A program made the position numbers and the translations under genes. This document shows positions 48,581 through 61,120 of a stretch of DNA of 64,000 nt, one piece after another. The notes beneath the pieces were generated by a model. That model did no database searches, was not told the origin of the DNA, and saw only the letters and a program-made list of their open reading frames with translations. The DNA comes from Rhinopithecus roxellana (lineage: Eukaryota > Chordata > Mammalia > Primates > Cercopithecidae): positions 30,893,483-30,957,482 of the forward strand of contig NC_044561.1 in NCBI RefSeq assembly GCF_007565055.1. Reading direction: 5' to 3'. Position 1 is the stretch's first letter; each line of letters starts with the position of its first letter.

Positions 48581-49100
48581 TTGTATGGGATCTGGGTAAA
48601 AATTTACAGTATTGAAAATAAAAAAAAAGTCCCTGGAGAAACGTAAGCTCTGACATTTTTATCCTACTGTGTCTTCGCTGAGTAACACTTCCCATTATTG
48701 CATGCCATTTGATCTTCATTGCCAGGACAAGCTGTTTCTTAGTTTAATTAGATGACTTTGGATCTGGCAGCAACCTCAGTCACATTTCTACTCTTTAGAA
48801 AAACTTCTATTCTCATTCTGCACCTCTTGAAAGTTACCTGCATTCTGACTCCTCATTCTTCAGCATCCCTAGCTAGTCTTCACTGTGTAAAAGAGAGCCA
48901 TCTATCCCAGTAGCCCCTCACATTTAGGATATTTGGACCTAAGGAAGAGTGGGTTTTCAGGTCCTTCCCTCAATTCCCTGTACAACTCTGGATGGATAAA
49001 ATAGATTAGTTTCTAAAGGTTCACAGTTTACATTTTTACATTTTTTACCAATCATATGTATTTGTCTTATGTATAAACATCTTTGTTTGTATTATAATAG

Positions 49101-49739
49101 CACAGCACCTGAGACTGGATAATTTATAAAGAACAGAAATTAATTAATTAATTGTATTTATTTATTTTTAGACGGAGTCTTGCTCTATTGCCAGCCGAGA
49201 GTGCAGTGGTGCGATCTCGGTTCACTGCAACCTCTGCCTCTCAGGTTCAAGCAATTCTCCTGCCTCAGCCTCTGAGTAGCTGGGACTACAGTCGTGTGCC
49301 ACCATGCCTGGCTACTTTTTGCATTTTTCGTAGAGACAGGGTTTCACCATGCTAGCCAGGATGATCTCGATCTCTTGACTTCATGATCTGCCCGCCTCAA
49401 CCTCCCAAAGTGTTGGGATTACAGGTGCAAGCCACTGTGCCCAGCCAGAAATTTATTTCTTAGAGTTCTGGAGACTGAGAAGTCCCAGATAAAGATACCA
49501 GCATCCAGTCTCTGGCGAGGGCTTTCTCGCTGTGTTTCCCCATGGTGGAAAAGCAAAATGGCAAAAAGGGCCTAGCTAATTCTCTCCAGCCCTTTGTAAG
49601 GTTCCTAACCCCCATTCATTAGGGCTCCAGCTTCATGACTTAATCCTTTCCTAAAGGTCCCACCTCTTAATACTGTGGCATTGGAGATTAAGTGTCTACA
49701 TGAATTTTCAAGGAGACAAAAGCCTTTGAACCATAGCAA
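49101..49739 (-). mobile_element. MLT1-like MaLR LTR (minus), split by an Alu
   Basis: Left part CACCTGAGACTGGATAATTT to 49149, right part from 49447 (TTAGAGTTCTGGAGACTGAG, AGTCTCTGGCGAGGGCTTTC) to TTTGAACCATAGCA. The two halves are colinear across the Alu. Confidence 0.82.
49150..49446 (-). mobile_element. Alu (minus), nested in MLT1-like LTR
   Basis: TTTATTTATTTTTAGACGGA at left, CACTGTGCCCAGCC at right. CAGAAATT occurs on both sides (49133-49140 and right after the Alu end) and is the likely target duplication. Confidence 0.94.
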
Positions 49740-50741
49740 TAACTAAAGCACTAAGACACCTATTCCTGAAATATTCAGTCAGTGGCTAGGTGAACAATCT
49801 CCAACAAGAAATGTTGTAAGGGAGGGTTGGCCTCGAATGAAGGATTCTGCCAAACTCTTCTTAGTTTACATGATTCTAAATAACATTGATATTTATGAGA
49901 TAGCATCAGGGACTCATGTCAATTATCCTTGTTTTTCCATTCAACTACTAATGTCCTGGTTCTACCCCACATTGATTAAAGAATTTGCTTTCTGTAACAG
50001 TCTGTGATATATGTGTGCCTGTATGTGTGCACAGTTGCACACATGTTTAATTTACTTAGATGAATATCATTTTACACATATACATGTTTATGGAGGAGGT
50101 GAAGATATATATGTTTTGTGAGACTATGTGTGTGTGTGTATTTGTCTGTATCTATTTCTTTGACAATTTGCTTTTCCAATTATCTCAAGTTTTGAATTAT
50201 ATCTAAGTTGGTACATATTTATTACTTATCCAGTTCATTCATTTTTCACCAAAATCTAGTATTCTATAATTAATCCATTCCAAAAGTATTTACTGAATAC
50301 CTAGTATGTGGCAGACACTCTTTTAGACACCAAGAATGCAATCATGAGCAAAGAAAAGTCCTCACTCTCAAGAAATTTATACTCTAGTCAGGGAAATCAG
50401 ACAAGGATCATTTAAATAAAAAGCTCAGAAGAGGGAAGGGCATACCATACAATGCCCTTAAGAGAGAAATGGGCATTGCTATATTATAAAACTTCTCACA
50501 GATAACATGGGACTTGAATAAATCCCTGAAAGAAAATAGGGAGAAAGCATGCAAATATTAAGAGGATGAAAGATCCAAGTAGAGGGAATAACTTGTGCAT
50601 TGAATACACATCAGTGTACTTGTCCAATCCCCTCTGCATGGATATTTTGGCTGCCTCTTTCTTTTATCCACACATTCACACAATGCTGTGTTGAACATTT
50701 AAGTAACAGGCTCTCACGCACAAATCCAAGATTTGCTCTAG

Positions 50742-51052
50742 AGAAGCACTGCTGCATTGTCCAATAAAAACGTAATGTGAGTCGCATATATATTAGAGTT
50801 TTTAGTAGCCACATTAAAAGTAAAAGACAGGTGGAATGAATTTTAATAACATATTTTATTTAACCCAGTATATCCAAAATATTAGCATTTCATAATGCCA
50901 TCAATATACAAATTATTAATGAGCAATTGTACATTTTTTCATGAGTCTTTTTAATCCAGTGTGTCTTTTACACTTCCGGTACATCTCAATTCTGACTAGC
51001 CACATTTCAAGTGTTCGACAGCCTCCTGTGGCTACCATAATGAACTGCTGTC
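50742..51052 (+). mobile_element. Probable hAT-type DNA transposon
   Basis: The ends are roughly inverted (CACTGCTGCATTGTCCAATA at left and TGGCTACCATAATGAACTGC at right), and the interior GACTAGCCACATTTCAAGTG is typical of a common primate DNA-transposon repeat. Family name not assigned. Confidence 0.6.
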
Positions 51053-51058
51053 TTAGCT

Positions 51059-51416
51059 TGGGCTGCTGTAACAAAATCCTATAGACTGGGTGGCTTAAAC
51101 AACAGGCTTTTATTTCTTATAGTTCTGGAGGCTAAAAAGTCCATGATCAAAGTGCCACCATGGTCAAGTTCCGGTGAGGGCCCTCTTCTTGGCTTGTAGA
51201 TGGTTATCTTCTCATTGTATCCTCCCACGATAAAGAGAAGCAGCACTGCTGTCTTCCTCTTCTTACAAGGACACTCATCCCAAGATGGGGACTCTACCTC
51301 ATGACCTCATCTAAACCTAATTTTCATCTAAAGATCTTACCTGTTAGTACCATCACATTGGGGGTTATGACTTCAACATATAAATGTGGGGGTACACGGT
51401 TATTCAATCTGTAACA
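51059..51416 (-). mobile_element. MLT1-like MaLR LTR (minus)
   Basis: TGTCTTAGCTTGGGCTGCTG, GGGTGGCTTAAACAACAGGC, AGTTCTGGAGGCTAAAAAGT and a right end ATTCAATCTGTAACA. It abuts the preceding DNA transposon. Confidence 0.82.
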
Positions 51417-51523
51417 ACAAATCAGCTTGAGACACACATCTAGAAGCAGGACTGCTGCTCATATACATTTTCAGCTCTACCAGCATAAGTTTCCTATTGC
51501 TGCATAAAAACTTACCACGAACT

Positions 51524-51828
51524 CGCTAGGTGCAGTAGCTCAGCCCTGTAATCCCAGCACTTTGGGAGACTGAGGTGGTCAGATCACTTGAGTTCAGGAG
51601 TTCTAGACCAGCCTGAGCAACATGGTGAAACCCCCTCTCTACAAAAAATCAAAAAATAAAAATAAAAAATTAGCCGGGCATAGTAGTGCATGCCTGTGGT
51701 CCTAGCTACTCAAGAGGGTGGGAGGATCACTTGAACCCGGGAGACAGAGGTTGCAAAGAGCCATGATCTTACCACTGCACTCCAGCCTAGGTGACAGAGA
51801 GAGAACGAGACAGCCTGTCTCAAAAAAT

Positions 51829-51831
<3 letters not shown>
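51524..51831 (+). mobile_element. Alu (plus) with a dinucleotide tail
   Basis: Starts CTAGGTGCAGTAGCTCAGCC; the right monomer ends GCCTGTCTCAAAAAATAAAA, and the tail has become the (CA)n(CG)n tract that follows. The flanks CACGAACT (51516-51523) and CACAAACT (51883-51890) are a plausible decayed target duplication. Confidence 0.92.
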
Positions 51832-51873
<42 letters not shown>

Positions 51874-51886
51874 GCACGCGCACACA
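51832..51886 (+). repeat. (CA)n(CG)n alternating purine-pyrimidine tract
   Basis: About 28 bp of (AC)n, about 18 bp of (CG)n, then mixed CA/CG. It arises from the Alu tail. Confidence 0.97.
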
Positions 51887-52858
51887 AACTAGGGAGGTTA
51901 CAACAACCACCATTTATTATTCCAGTTTCTGTAGATGAGAAGTATAGACAAGCTCTTGCTGTGTTCTCTGCTCAGGGTCTCACAAAGCTGAGAAGGCCGT
52001 TGGCTGTGGCTGCTGCAGTCTTATTCTAGGTTCAAGGTCCTCTTCCAAGCTCACGTAGTTGTTGGAAGAATTCACTTTTTGCAGACATTATTGGCAGCTT
52101 GTTTGCTTAAGACCAAAAGAGAGCAAATCTCTGTTTTCTAAATCCCTTTTTATTAAAGAACTCATTTGATTAGGTCAGCCCTCCCCCGCAGGATAATCTT
52201 ACTTTTTATTAAGTCAAAGTCAATTGATTACAGATACCTAATTGCATCTGCAAAACATTCCTTTCCCTTTGCCATAATCAATAGAATGACACCCACCACA
52301 TCCTAAGGTCCCACTCGCACTCAAGGGGAGGGAATTACAAAGGGCATAGGTCACACAGGTTCATCTCAGAATTCTGCCTACCACAACTATACAGTGTCGA
52401 ATTTCTCCACACTATATGTTTCTGTTGCTTCATGGAGATCCCTGGCTTTACGTTCCCTCCATTTTCTTTATCTATCTACCTCCCATTGGCTTCTCTTTCT
52501 TTTCAAAACCATCTAGACTATTACTCTTTCAGGAATACCCTTAATTCCTTTTCCCCTCATTTTCTGCTACACCCACATAAGAAAAGTCTAATGTTTGTCA
52601 ATACTATAGTGTGTCTTCTCTTTCCCGATGCCCAGGCAACAAGGATGTATCTCAAAAAATCACCCATCCTTGCAGTTCCACCTCATGGCAAATCCATGGT
52701 GTCCAACAGTAACTAGGCTCCTAGGGCCACCTCTCAATCCTTTCACTTGTGTCTCCTCATCTCTTCCATTCCCCTCAGCAATTTATCATTTCACTGGGCC
52801 ACAATTCAACCTTTACTACCTTCATTCTCAACTTACTGCCAACTTATGTGAGAAAATT

Positions 52859-53166
52859 GGCCGGGTGCGGTGGATCACGCCTGTAATCCCAGCACTTTGG
52901 GAGGCCGAGGTGGGGCAGATCACGAGTTCAGGAGATCGAGATCATCTTGGCTAACACGGTGAAACCCCATCTCTACTAAAAACACAAAAAATTAGCTGTG
53001 CGTGGTGGTGGTGGGCACCTGTAGTCCCAGCTACTTGGGAGGCTGAGGCAGAAGAACCGCTTGAACCTGGCAGGCAGAGTTCGCAGTGAGCTGAGATCCA
53101 CCACTGCACTCCAGCCTGGACGACAGAGCAAGACTCCATCTCAAAAAAAAAAAAAAAAAAAAAGGA
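52859..53166 (+). mobile_element. AluY/S-type element (plus), full length
   Basis: Starts GGCCGGGTGCGGTGGATCAC, ends in a ~22-base poly-A. Flanking duplication AGAAAATT (52851-52858 and 53167-53174). Confidence 0.95.
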
Positions 53167-53174
53167 AGAAAATT

Positions 53175-53429
53175 GAATTTAGTAGGTGTGAACACCTTCA
53201 ATTTCCAACAAACCATTTAGCAAACTTTTTTCATGACCATTCTCTTTCTCCAAAATCACAGGATGAGACATATTGCCTTTTCCTCAGTGTCTACTTGTAC
53301 TGCTGTCCATCTTTTTCCTCTGCTAAGAATGTCCTTTCTGCCATTCTCTCTTCTTCTGTGTTGGACTAAACCTAGCAGCTCAGCTCAGGTATCACATTTT
53401 CCAGAAAGCTTTTGCAAATAGAGCACACG

Positions 53430-53493
<64 letters not shown>

Positions 53494-53705
53494 TACATTT
53501 CTCCTTTCCTCGTTTATCCAAAACTATGCTGTGTATATCTTCACCATTGCATTTTTATCATTGTACTATAAATACATTTCTATGTGTCTACCTCTTCAGT
53601 ATGCATTGCATTTCTTGGAAACAAGAGCTGTTAAATTCATTTTGTTAACCCAGTACCTGGTTCTCTTCCTGTGTATAGTAGGGGCTCAATAAATCTTGTG
53701 ACTAA
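53175..53705 (+). mobile_element. L2 LINE 3' region (plus), with (CA)n
   Basis: AAGAATGTCCTTTCTGCCAT, TCACATTTTCCAGAAAGCTT and the end TAGTAGGGGCTCAATAAATC are L2-like. A (CA)n tract lies inside. The stretch 52430-52858 left of the Alu may be its upstream part. Confidence 0.7.
53423..53495 (+). repeat. (CA)n microsatellite
   Basis: CA runs with AAAC interruptions at 53453 and 53479, inside an L2 remnant. Confidence 0.97.
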
Positions 53706-55423
53706 ATACATAAATATTTCTTTAAATATAAATATCTCACTCAACCAGACTAACTAGAGCAAGACATGAATTCAACCCACGTGGAATCCATTATTTATCT
53801 TCATAGATGAACCATCCATAAATAACATATTGTTTACCTATAATGATAAGCATCTGGGCGACAAAGACAATTACATGATTAATATGATCAAAGTAATTTG
53901 AGTAATTTGAGACTGACTAATCTGATTTTGGGGTTTTATTGACCCCATTATCCAGCTAATTAGACAAGAGCCCCATTCACACCCACTTCACCTACATGAA
54001 TGTGTCAGGTTTGTGATCCTGCCCGTTTAGTTGATTTGCACGTACAGAAGCCAATTTATTCCATTTCAGAAAACTAGCCACCACACGAGCCAGAGCCAAA
54101 CAAAACTAGCTTTTTGTAAAAGAAAACCCAGGTGCATATTCTAAGATAAATCCTTAGGAAATAAAAACCTGTTTACCCAGAGTACATGGCATAGACATAG
54201 TTAAAGTCAGCAGATTTAGAGTTGGAAATCAAATATTGGCAAGAAAAGCTATTATATTTTTAAATTATGCAGTGATCCATGCAAGCTGTTATTGCAAGAT
54301 AATGGGTTATAAACAGCACACATAATAGTTAAAATAATTATATATTGAACAGATGAACATATGATAAATGCATCATTTTAGTTCCTGAAATAGCTGACAT
54401 CCTAGGAAGTTGTGTGGTCTAAAGGTTATGTTTATCATTTCTTCCTTTGCTTAATGTTTATTTTCATCACCATTATTATGTATATTTCAGATTTGTTTTT
54501 AAATAGCTTTTCTGAGAACTGACTTAAAATTGTGGATAACTGGACATGGATTACATTTCTTAGATGAAGGGTGAATTTCAGATATTTGTCATTGTATAGT
54601 ACTCTGGGGACCTGAGTAAAACAGTAATTGTACAGTTATTCCATCAGGGCTATGTTTATACAATAGATACTGAGTGAGACTTCTTTAATTAAAAACAAAT
54701 GAAATAACACCATGATGAATTACATCTAAGTCTTCTATTCAAAAGTCAGGACTAAGTATAAACAAATTTTTGAAATCCATAAAATGCCTTCTTTGTTCTC
54801 TTTTCCCTATACTATATTCCCCAAGGGTACCTTGGTCTCTTGATCTTACTCTCAGAAATTCTATATTAAAGTGTTAACAAAAGGAAAGTTTGTTAACCAA
54901 ATGAATGGTTACCTTAATTAATAAGTTATTAATTCATGTTTAAAGGTGTCACTCCTCTCCTGCACATTCACAGGCCAATAGGGAATTCCTAAACTTGGAA
55001 AGCCTTCAGAATTCCAAGAAAAATCTCATAAGAGTTGAACTGAAGTGTAAGAACTGATTTTGGAATGCACAGGAATTGAGTCGGACTGCTCTTTCAATTC
55101 CACCACCAAAGAGCTGAAATCATGTGACCTGCTCAAGGCCATGTGTACCAACCAAACTCTACTATGGAGAGAAAAAGGAACAATGGGGTGATGGTGTGGG
55201 GACAGGGATCTGTTTCTTCTGCATTGTAATCCTGTCACCTTTCCTCAGTGTCATGGCCAGCAGAAAGCAGATCCTGATTTCCTAGGTCTTGGTACCTTCC
55301 CTCTACTTTTCTCTCATGACTTAAACGTGTGTAACTTTTGGAAGTGCTGCTTTATTCAATTATGCCTTCCACAAATATTTTGGATATCTACCAAATGATA
55401 GTAATGGAATTGAAATGTAAGCA

Positions 55424-55726
55424 GGCCGGGCGCGGTGGCTCAAGCCTGTAATCCCAGCACTTTGGGAGGCCAAGACGGGCGGATCACGAGGTCAGGAGAT
55501 CAAGACCATCCTGGCGAACACGGTGAAACCCCGTCTCTACTAAAAAATACAAAAAACGAGCCAGGCGAGGTGGCGGGCGCCTGTAGTCCCAGCTGCTCTG
55601 GAGGCTGAGGCCGGAGAATGGCGTAAACCCCGGGGGCGGAGCTTGCAGTGAGCTGAGATGCGGCCACTGCACTCCAGCCCGGGCGACAAAGCTAGACTCC
55701 ATCTCAAAAAAAAAAAAAAAAAAAAA
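55424..55726 (+). mobile_element. Young AluY of Old World monkey type (AluYR-like), plus
   Basis: Full-length Alu with a pure poly-A tail (55706-55726) and a perfect 12-bp target duplication GAAATGTAAGCA (55412-55423 and 55727-55738). Diagnostic wording: GTGGCTCAAGCCTGTAATCC instead of CTCACGCC, AAGACGGGCGG, GAGGTGGCGGGCGCCTGTAG, GAATGGCGTAAACCC and a TGCGGCCACTGCACT variant of ATCCGGCC. These match the cercopithecid AluYR pattern as I recall it. Confidence 0.95.
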
Positions 55727-56359
55727 GAAATGTAAGCAAAATACTTTCCACCATCAAAAAGTTAACCGATTGGGAAAGAGAGTGCTAACATGCATAACTA
55801 CATAATAAATGTTTGCAATACAAATAGTTAAGGTAATAGCTAGCATAGTTACCGTAATACAAGACCTGATACATTATGCTAGAGAGGTAACAAGTAGTCC
55901 CCTACAAGAACCCAGAGGGTTTATTTAAACCATATTTTCCTGTCTTAAAATATTTTCATCACATAACTAAAATTTTTTGCCCTTTGAATTTGTGTAGTAA
56001 GTGTTGGAATAGCCCCTCTTATAACTGCAAAACTCCTGAAATGTGATTTGATCACCATTTCAACATGCAACATTTGTTTTCAAATACTGCATTGCTCATG
56101 GAACCCATTCTTCAGGCATCCAGGGCAAAAAGGAAGACTCCTTGCCAAAGGTTCATATTGAAAATGTGCTGGGTGATTCATTCAGTATAACTGATTGTTC
56201 TTCATAATTCCCAGGCATCAACACATACAAAAACCGATGATGCTAAACATTGACATCCACCAATAAAATTATGACTGGAGTACATGAATCAATTAGCAAA
56301 AACTAGACAGAATTGTCAAACAGTGCCCTATTAATAAAAATTCTATTTGAAACACAAAG

Positions 56360-57050
56360 AAAAGGAGAAGTGATCCTGGAGGCCCAGCATCAAGGTGTCA
56401 GCAAGTTTGTTTTTTTCTGAGACCTCTCTCCCTGACTTGAGACGGCCACCTTCTTGCTGTGTCCTCCCCTGGTCTTTTCTTCATGTGTTCATCTCTGGCA
56501 ATGCTTCTTCTTATAAAGACACCACTCACACTGGATGTTATGATTTGAATGTGTCCCCCACAGTTCCTGTGTTGGAAACTTAGTCCCCAGTGCCACAGCA
56601 TTAAGTGATGGGACCTACAGCAGGTGATTAAAGCATGGGACTCTGCCCTCACGAATGGATTACTGCTGTTATCCATACCTGATGAAAGAATGAGTTTGGT
56701 CCTCTGTCTCTCATGTGCATGCATTCTCTGATGCTCTCTTGCCCTTCCGGGTTCCACCATGAGATGACTTAGCCAAAAGACCCTAACTAGATGCTGGCAC
56801 CTTAATGTTAGACTTCCCAGCCTCTAAACCTGTGATAAACAAATTTCTTTTTTAAAATAAATTAGTCTGTGGTATTCTGTTACAGCAATACAAGTGGACT
56901 AAGATATTGGATTAAGGCCCTACTTTTATCACCTCATTTAACCCTAATTACCTCTATAAATGCCCTATCTCTAAATATAGTCACATTCTAAGGTGCTGGG
57001 GGTTAGGGCTTCAACATACAAATTTGGGGGGACACAACTTAGTCCATAAC
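56360..57050 (-). mobile_element. MLT1-like MaLR LTR (minus), split by another LTR
   Basis: Left part 56360-56535 (CCTTCTTGCTGTGTCCTCCC, TTCTTATAAAGACACCACTC) and right part 56912-57050 (ATTAAGGCCCTACTTTTATC, GGGTTAGGGCTTCAACATAC, ACAACTTAGTCCATA) are colinear parts of one minus-strand LTR. Confidence 0.85.
56536..56906 (+). mobile_element. MLT1/MST-like solo LTR (plus), nested in an opposite LTR
   Basis: Begins TGTTATGATTTGAATGTGTC, includes CTGCCCTCACGAATGGATTA and CCATGAGATGACTTAGCC, and ends GTATTCTGTTACAGCAATAC then GTGGACTAAGATA. Flanking 5-mers CTGGA (56531-56535) and TTGGA (56907-56911) are a target duplication with one change. Confidence 0.88.
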
Positions 57051-57582
57051 TTTGCTCATATTCACTCTTCAGGAGTAGAACCATTTAATTAAAGGACAAA
57101 CAGTCATGCATACCACTTACTAGGATGACTCGGAAACATTCACTTTGCAATCAATATTGAGCAAGATATACTATGTGCTGGAAGTGCTGCAGGAACTGTA
57201 CTAATAAGACAAGAGAGACATGGTCCCTAACTTCAAGGAAGCAGAGTTCAACATGAAGAGAGACATGAAAGCAAATACGTGCATTATATATTTGCATACA
57301 ATTGGCCACATTATAGCTGGTATGGGGGAGTGGTTGTCAGAGCAATAGAGTTCTTTCACTTCAGTACTTAAGTTACTTTAAAACCTTCTCAGAGGACCTG
57401 AGGGTTGGCCTCAGCTTTGGAGGATGAATTGGAGGGTGGCAGGCAGCATGGTGGGGAAGAGCACTCCACTCTTGAGAACTGGTTGGTGGTTCAAGGAAGT
57501 ATGGTAGGAGGCTCAGCAGAGGCCAGATAGTCAAGGGCCTTCTATGCTGTACTAAGGATCCAGAACAATTCTGTGGGCCAGA

Positions 57583-57680
57583 GATTCTCACAATTCAGTG
57601 TGCACCAAATCACCTGACAAAACCTCTGAAAACGAATTACTCTCATATTCACTTCCCAGAAACTTAGATAATCTTATGCA
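57583..57680 (+). mobile_element. hAT-type DNA transposon fragment
   Basis: CCAGAGATTCTCACAATTCA, GTGTGCACCAAATCACCTGA and a degraded continuation fit the CAGTGGTTCTCAAAC family. Confidence 0.5.
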
Positions 57681-59379
57681 AGTTTGAGAGAGATTGCATT
57701 TTTGGCATTAAGATACAGCTAAATTATGTTGCCCGTCCTCTATCCCTTGTATAATTCAATATAACCAATGATGTGAGGTATATTATGATGTGCTTTATAT
57801 TGCATTATTCACAAGTAAAGCTTCATAATGATCCACAATATGGAAGATATTAATAGACACATCAATTAACTTAAGGTAAAATAAGCATGGCCTCATGCCC
57901 TCCACATGTTAGACTACGTAAGGATCTAACAGAGCAACACAGACCTGCTATGAGCTCCCCCTGAGGAACAGGAAGTAGTGAGAAGGGAATAAGAAAGGCC
58001 TGGATCAAACTGTTCTTTCTCCCTAATTTCCAGAACACCAGGAAAGTCAGAGATGTGAGCTGGAGAGTGCATGGGTCTTGCAGAGAAGGAGGGCAAGCCC
58101 TCTCCACTAACCTCCCGCTGTTCCTTCTTGGTCCTCCATAGGCCAAACCACAAGTTTAGCCCCCAGCCTGGGCTTTAGTCATCTACATTATTAAAATTAC
58201 AACCTAATGATTTAAACTTCAAGCTAATTACAACTTGAAAATAGTACTTGAACACTGACTTCCTCTATGTGCAGCTTAAGAAAATTCACTCAGAGAAACG
58301 TGAAAACATTCATTGTTGGCTTTTACTTAAATAGATGATTCTAAGGTTTGCTTTGGAAATTCAGGTTTTGACACTATAACTTGAACTGACCTTTGGTTAT
58401 AAATGTTAGAGATTTTCTACTCATTTCTTTCCTTTATTGATTTGATATTAAATACAGCTTTAAAGTTTAAGTGGCATAATTAATAGGAGTAAAGGCAATG
58501 CCTTTAAAAATGCCTTTTAAAAAATGCCTTTTTCCTCCCTCCTAAATATCTTATACCATTTTTAAAAATTCTGCAATGGAAAACAGGCTGGTACTAATAT
58601 CCAATTACCTAAATCTAGATTCACTCAAGTAGTTTAGCTTTGATTTATAACCCCATAAAGGTTCTAATCAAGGAATGACAGCATTTGTGTTTAAAATTCT
58701 TCTGAATAAGACAGGGCAAAATAAACATTTTTCTGAATCAATACATGTCATGAGTGTAGTCACTGCCAAATATTTTAGAGGACAATTTCAACAATTGCAA
58801 GGGATTTAATTTTAAAGGAATAATGAAGATTTTAAGTGTGACAAACTGTTCACCTAATTTTGAACCTCTACTAAGTTTGTTCTGTTCAATGTGTTATACA
58901 TTTTCTTTTCATCACACTATTTTTAGAAATAAAATCATAGCATCATTATACACAAAAAACACACCCAGCCAAAGATGGCAATTATCCACATTTTGTTAAC
59001 AAGATTTGCCAACAAAACATTTCAAAAATAAAGACAATAAATGCAATCCTCTCTATGAAAGATTACTTCAGCATTAGACAATTATTCTGTATGTGTTTAG
59101 CTGGAGAATCCACACTTTAGACTTAGTGAATAACATGTTGACTCGTATGTAGGGTCAAACACCTACTACCTTATACCAGTGCTTTTTATTCATTCTATTT
59201 TATTTATTTCAGGTATGAACTTTTGAAATTAATTATAGCTTATGAAAAACTCAAGCTCAACAATATTCATTTTGAGAGTTATTGAGGTCGTTCATGAAAT
59301 AAGGGTATTTTTAAGCTGGCATTATACATTGAGCAATTAAAGATGAACACGAAGAAGTAAAGGAAGATAAAATAAATAC

Positions 59380-59480
59380 GAATAGCAAAGTCTTTGGAAT
59401 GAGACAACCTAAGTTAAGCTTGGGTTTCTCATTAACTTATCATGTCATCTTGGCCTGAAATTCAGCTTCCTATTGATTTT
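59380..59480 (-). mobile_element. MIR fragment (minus)
   Basis: AGCAAAGTCTTTGGAATGAG, AAGCTTGGGTTTCTCATTAA and TCATCTTGGCCTGAAATTCA fit the reverse-complement MIR pattern weakly. Confidence 0.5.
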
Positions 59481-59541
59481 TTTTTTTTTTTTAAGGAGAT
59501 TTTTCGAAAACCTGCCTTGCAGGGTTTGGGTCATAACTAAC

Positions 59542-59902
59542 TGATATGGTTTGGCTGTGTCCCCACCCAAATCTCGAATTATAGCTTCCTTAATTCCCAT
59601 GTGTCATAGGAAGGACCCAGTGAGAGGTAATTGGATCATAAGGGTGCGTCTTTCCCATACTGTTCTTGTGATAGTGAATAAGTCTCACGAGATCTGATGG
59701 TTTTCTACAGGGATTCCCCTGCACATGCTCTCGCTCTTGCCTGCTGCCATATAAGATGTCCCTTTGTACTTTCTTCGTTTTCTGCCACGATTGTGAGGCT
59801 TCCCCGGCCATGTGGAACTGTGAGCCCATTAAACCTCTTCCCTTTATAAATTACCCAGTCTCAGGTATGTTTTTATTAGCAGCATGAGAACAGATTGATA
59901 CA
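59542..59902 (+). mobile_element. THE1/MST-like solo LTR (plus), complete
   Basis: A 361-bp LTR from TGATATGGTTTGGCTGTGTC to GAGAACAGATTGATACA with TG...CA ends and a perfect 5-bp duplication CTAAC (59537-59541 and 59903-59907). ATTAAA at 59829-59834 is its likely poly-A signal. Confidence 0.96.
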
Positions 59903-60690
59903 CTAACTGAGATGACATGTAGTCTGATAGGCAGTCAATATGTTAGCTTCCATCATCCTCCTTCTCTATGATCTTATAGTAAGTTTCCACATTGTCTTGA
60001 AGATATTATAATTATTACCATGAATAGACAAATGAAGAGCAAATTTGCCAGTTGGGAATAAAATTTTAGTAAACTATGGATTCACATATCATAAGATATA
60101 GTTGAGGTCAGTTTCCCTAGAAGGACAGCCTAAGATGGGGAATCTTGTGCAAGTGACCTATTGAGGAAGTGCTCTCAGGAGAAACCAGTAATGGAGTAAG
60201 TAAAGTTGGATATGACAGAGGAAGAAACTAGGAGAAATCAAATATTAGCCATATCCCACAGGGGATCTTTAAAACATAAATTTTCATCCAAATATGCATG
60301 ATCCTAGGAGGCTAGCATTCCCTAGTATTACTCATTCTTTGGCTGTTGGTCATCACCCTTCTGGGAATTGGGGACACAATCTCCCAGGCATCTCAGAACC
60401 AGCAGGCTCTTGTAGACCAAGGATAACCAACACTGCCTATAGCTAGGGAATGAGTGTAACAGGCTGGTGGAGGAGAATTGGGCAGGACACCAATAGTGAC
60501 TACTATAGGTAGGAGAAGCAACACTGATTTCAACCACGTAGATTTTATTCTAAAGCATGTCCTCCAATGTAGAGTACTCTCAACTTAAACAAGACCAGAA
60601 TAGCAATTCAACTTTTTGAAACAAAATACAAGAACAACTACTTTTTAAAAAGGTTTACTATAGGATTCTTTGAGCAAGAAAATATTCTTG

Positions 60691-60985
60691 GAGGCCAGGC
60701 ATGGTGGCTCACACCTGTAATCCCAGCACTTTGGGAGGCTGAGGCAGGCAGATCACCTGAGGTCACGAGTTTGAGACGAGCCTGACGAATATGATGAAAC
60801 CCCTTTTCTATTAAAAATAAAAAAATTAGCCGGGTATGGTGGCATGCACCTGTAATCCCAGCTACTCGGGAGGCTGAGACAGGAGAATCACTTGAACCTG
60901 GGAGGCAGAGGTTGCAGTGAGCCAAGATCAGGCCATTGCACTTCAGCCTGGGCAACAAGAGCAGAACTCCATCTAAAAAAAAAAG
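60691..60985 (+). mobile_element. Alu (plus) with a tail expanded into (AAAG)n
   Basis: Full-length Alu; the tail continues as a tetranucleotide array. Target duplication AAGAAAATATTCTT occurs at 60677-60690 (with a final G) and 61120-61133, so the whole array lies within the inserted unit. Confidence 0.96.
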
Positions 60986-61008
60986 AAAAAGAAAAAAAAG
61001 AAGGAAGA

Positions 61009-61120
<112 letters not shown>

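Larger units (their letters stand above)
51487..52386 (-). mobile_element. Old LTR-like element (minus), split by an Alu
   Basis: Left fragment TAAGTTTCCTATTGCTGCAT to about 51523 is MaLR-LTR-like. The right part (51891-52386) includes CTCATTTGATTAGGTCAGCC and TCATCTCAGAATTCTGCCTA. Orientation and family are inferred from the left fragment; limits are approximate. Confidence 0.55.
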
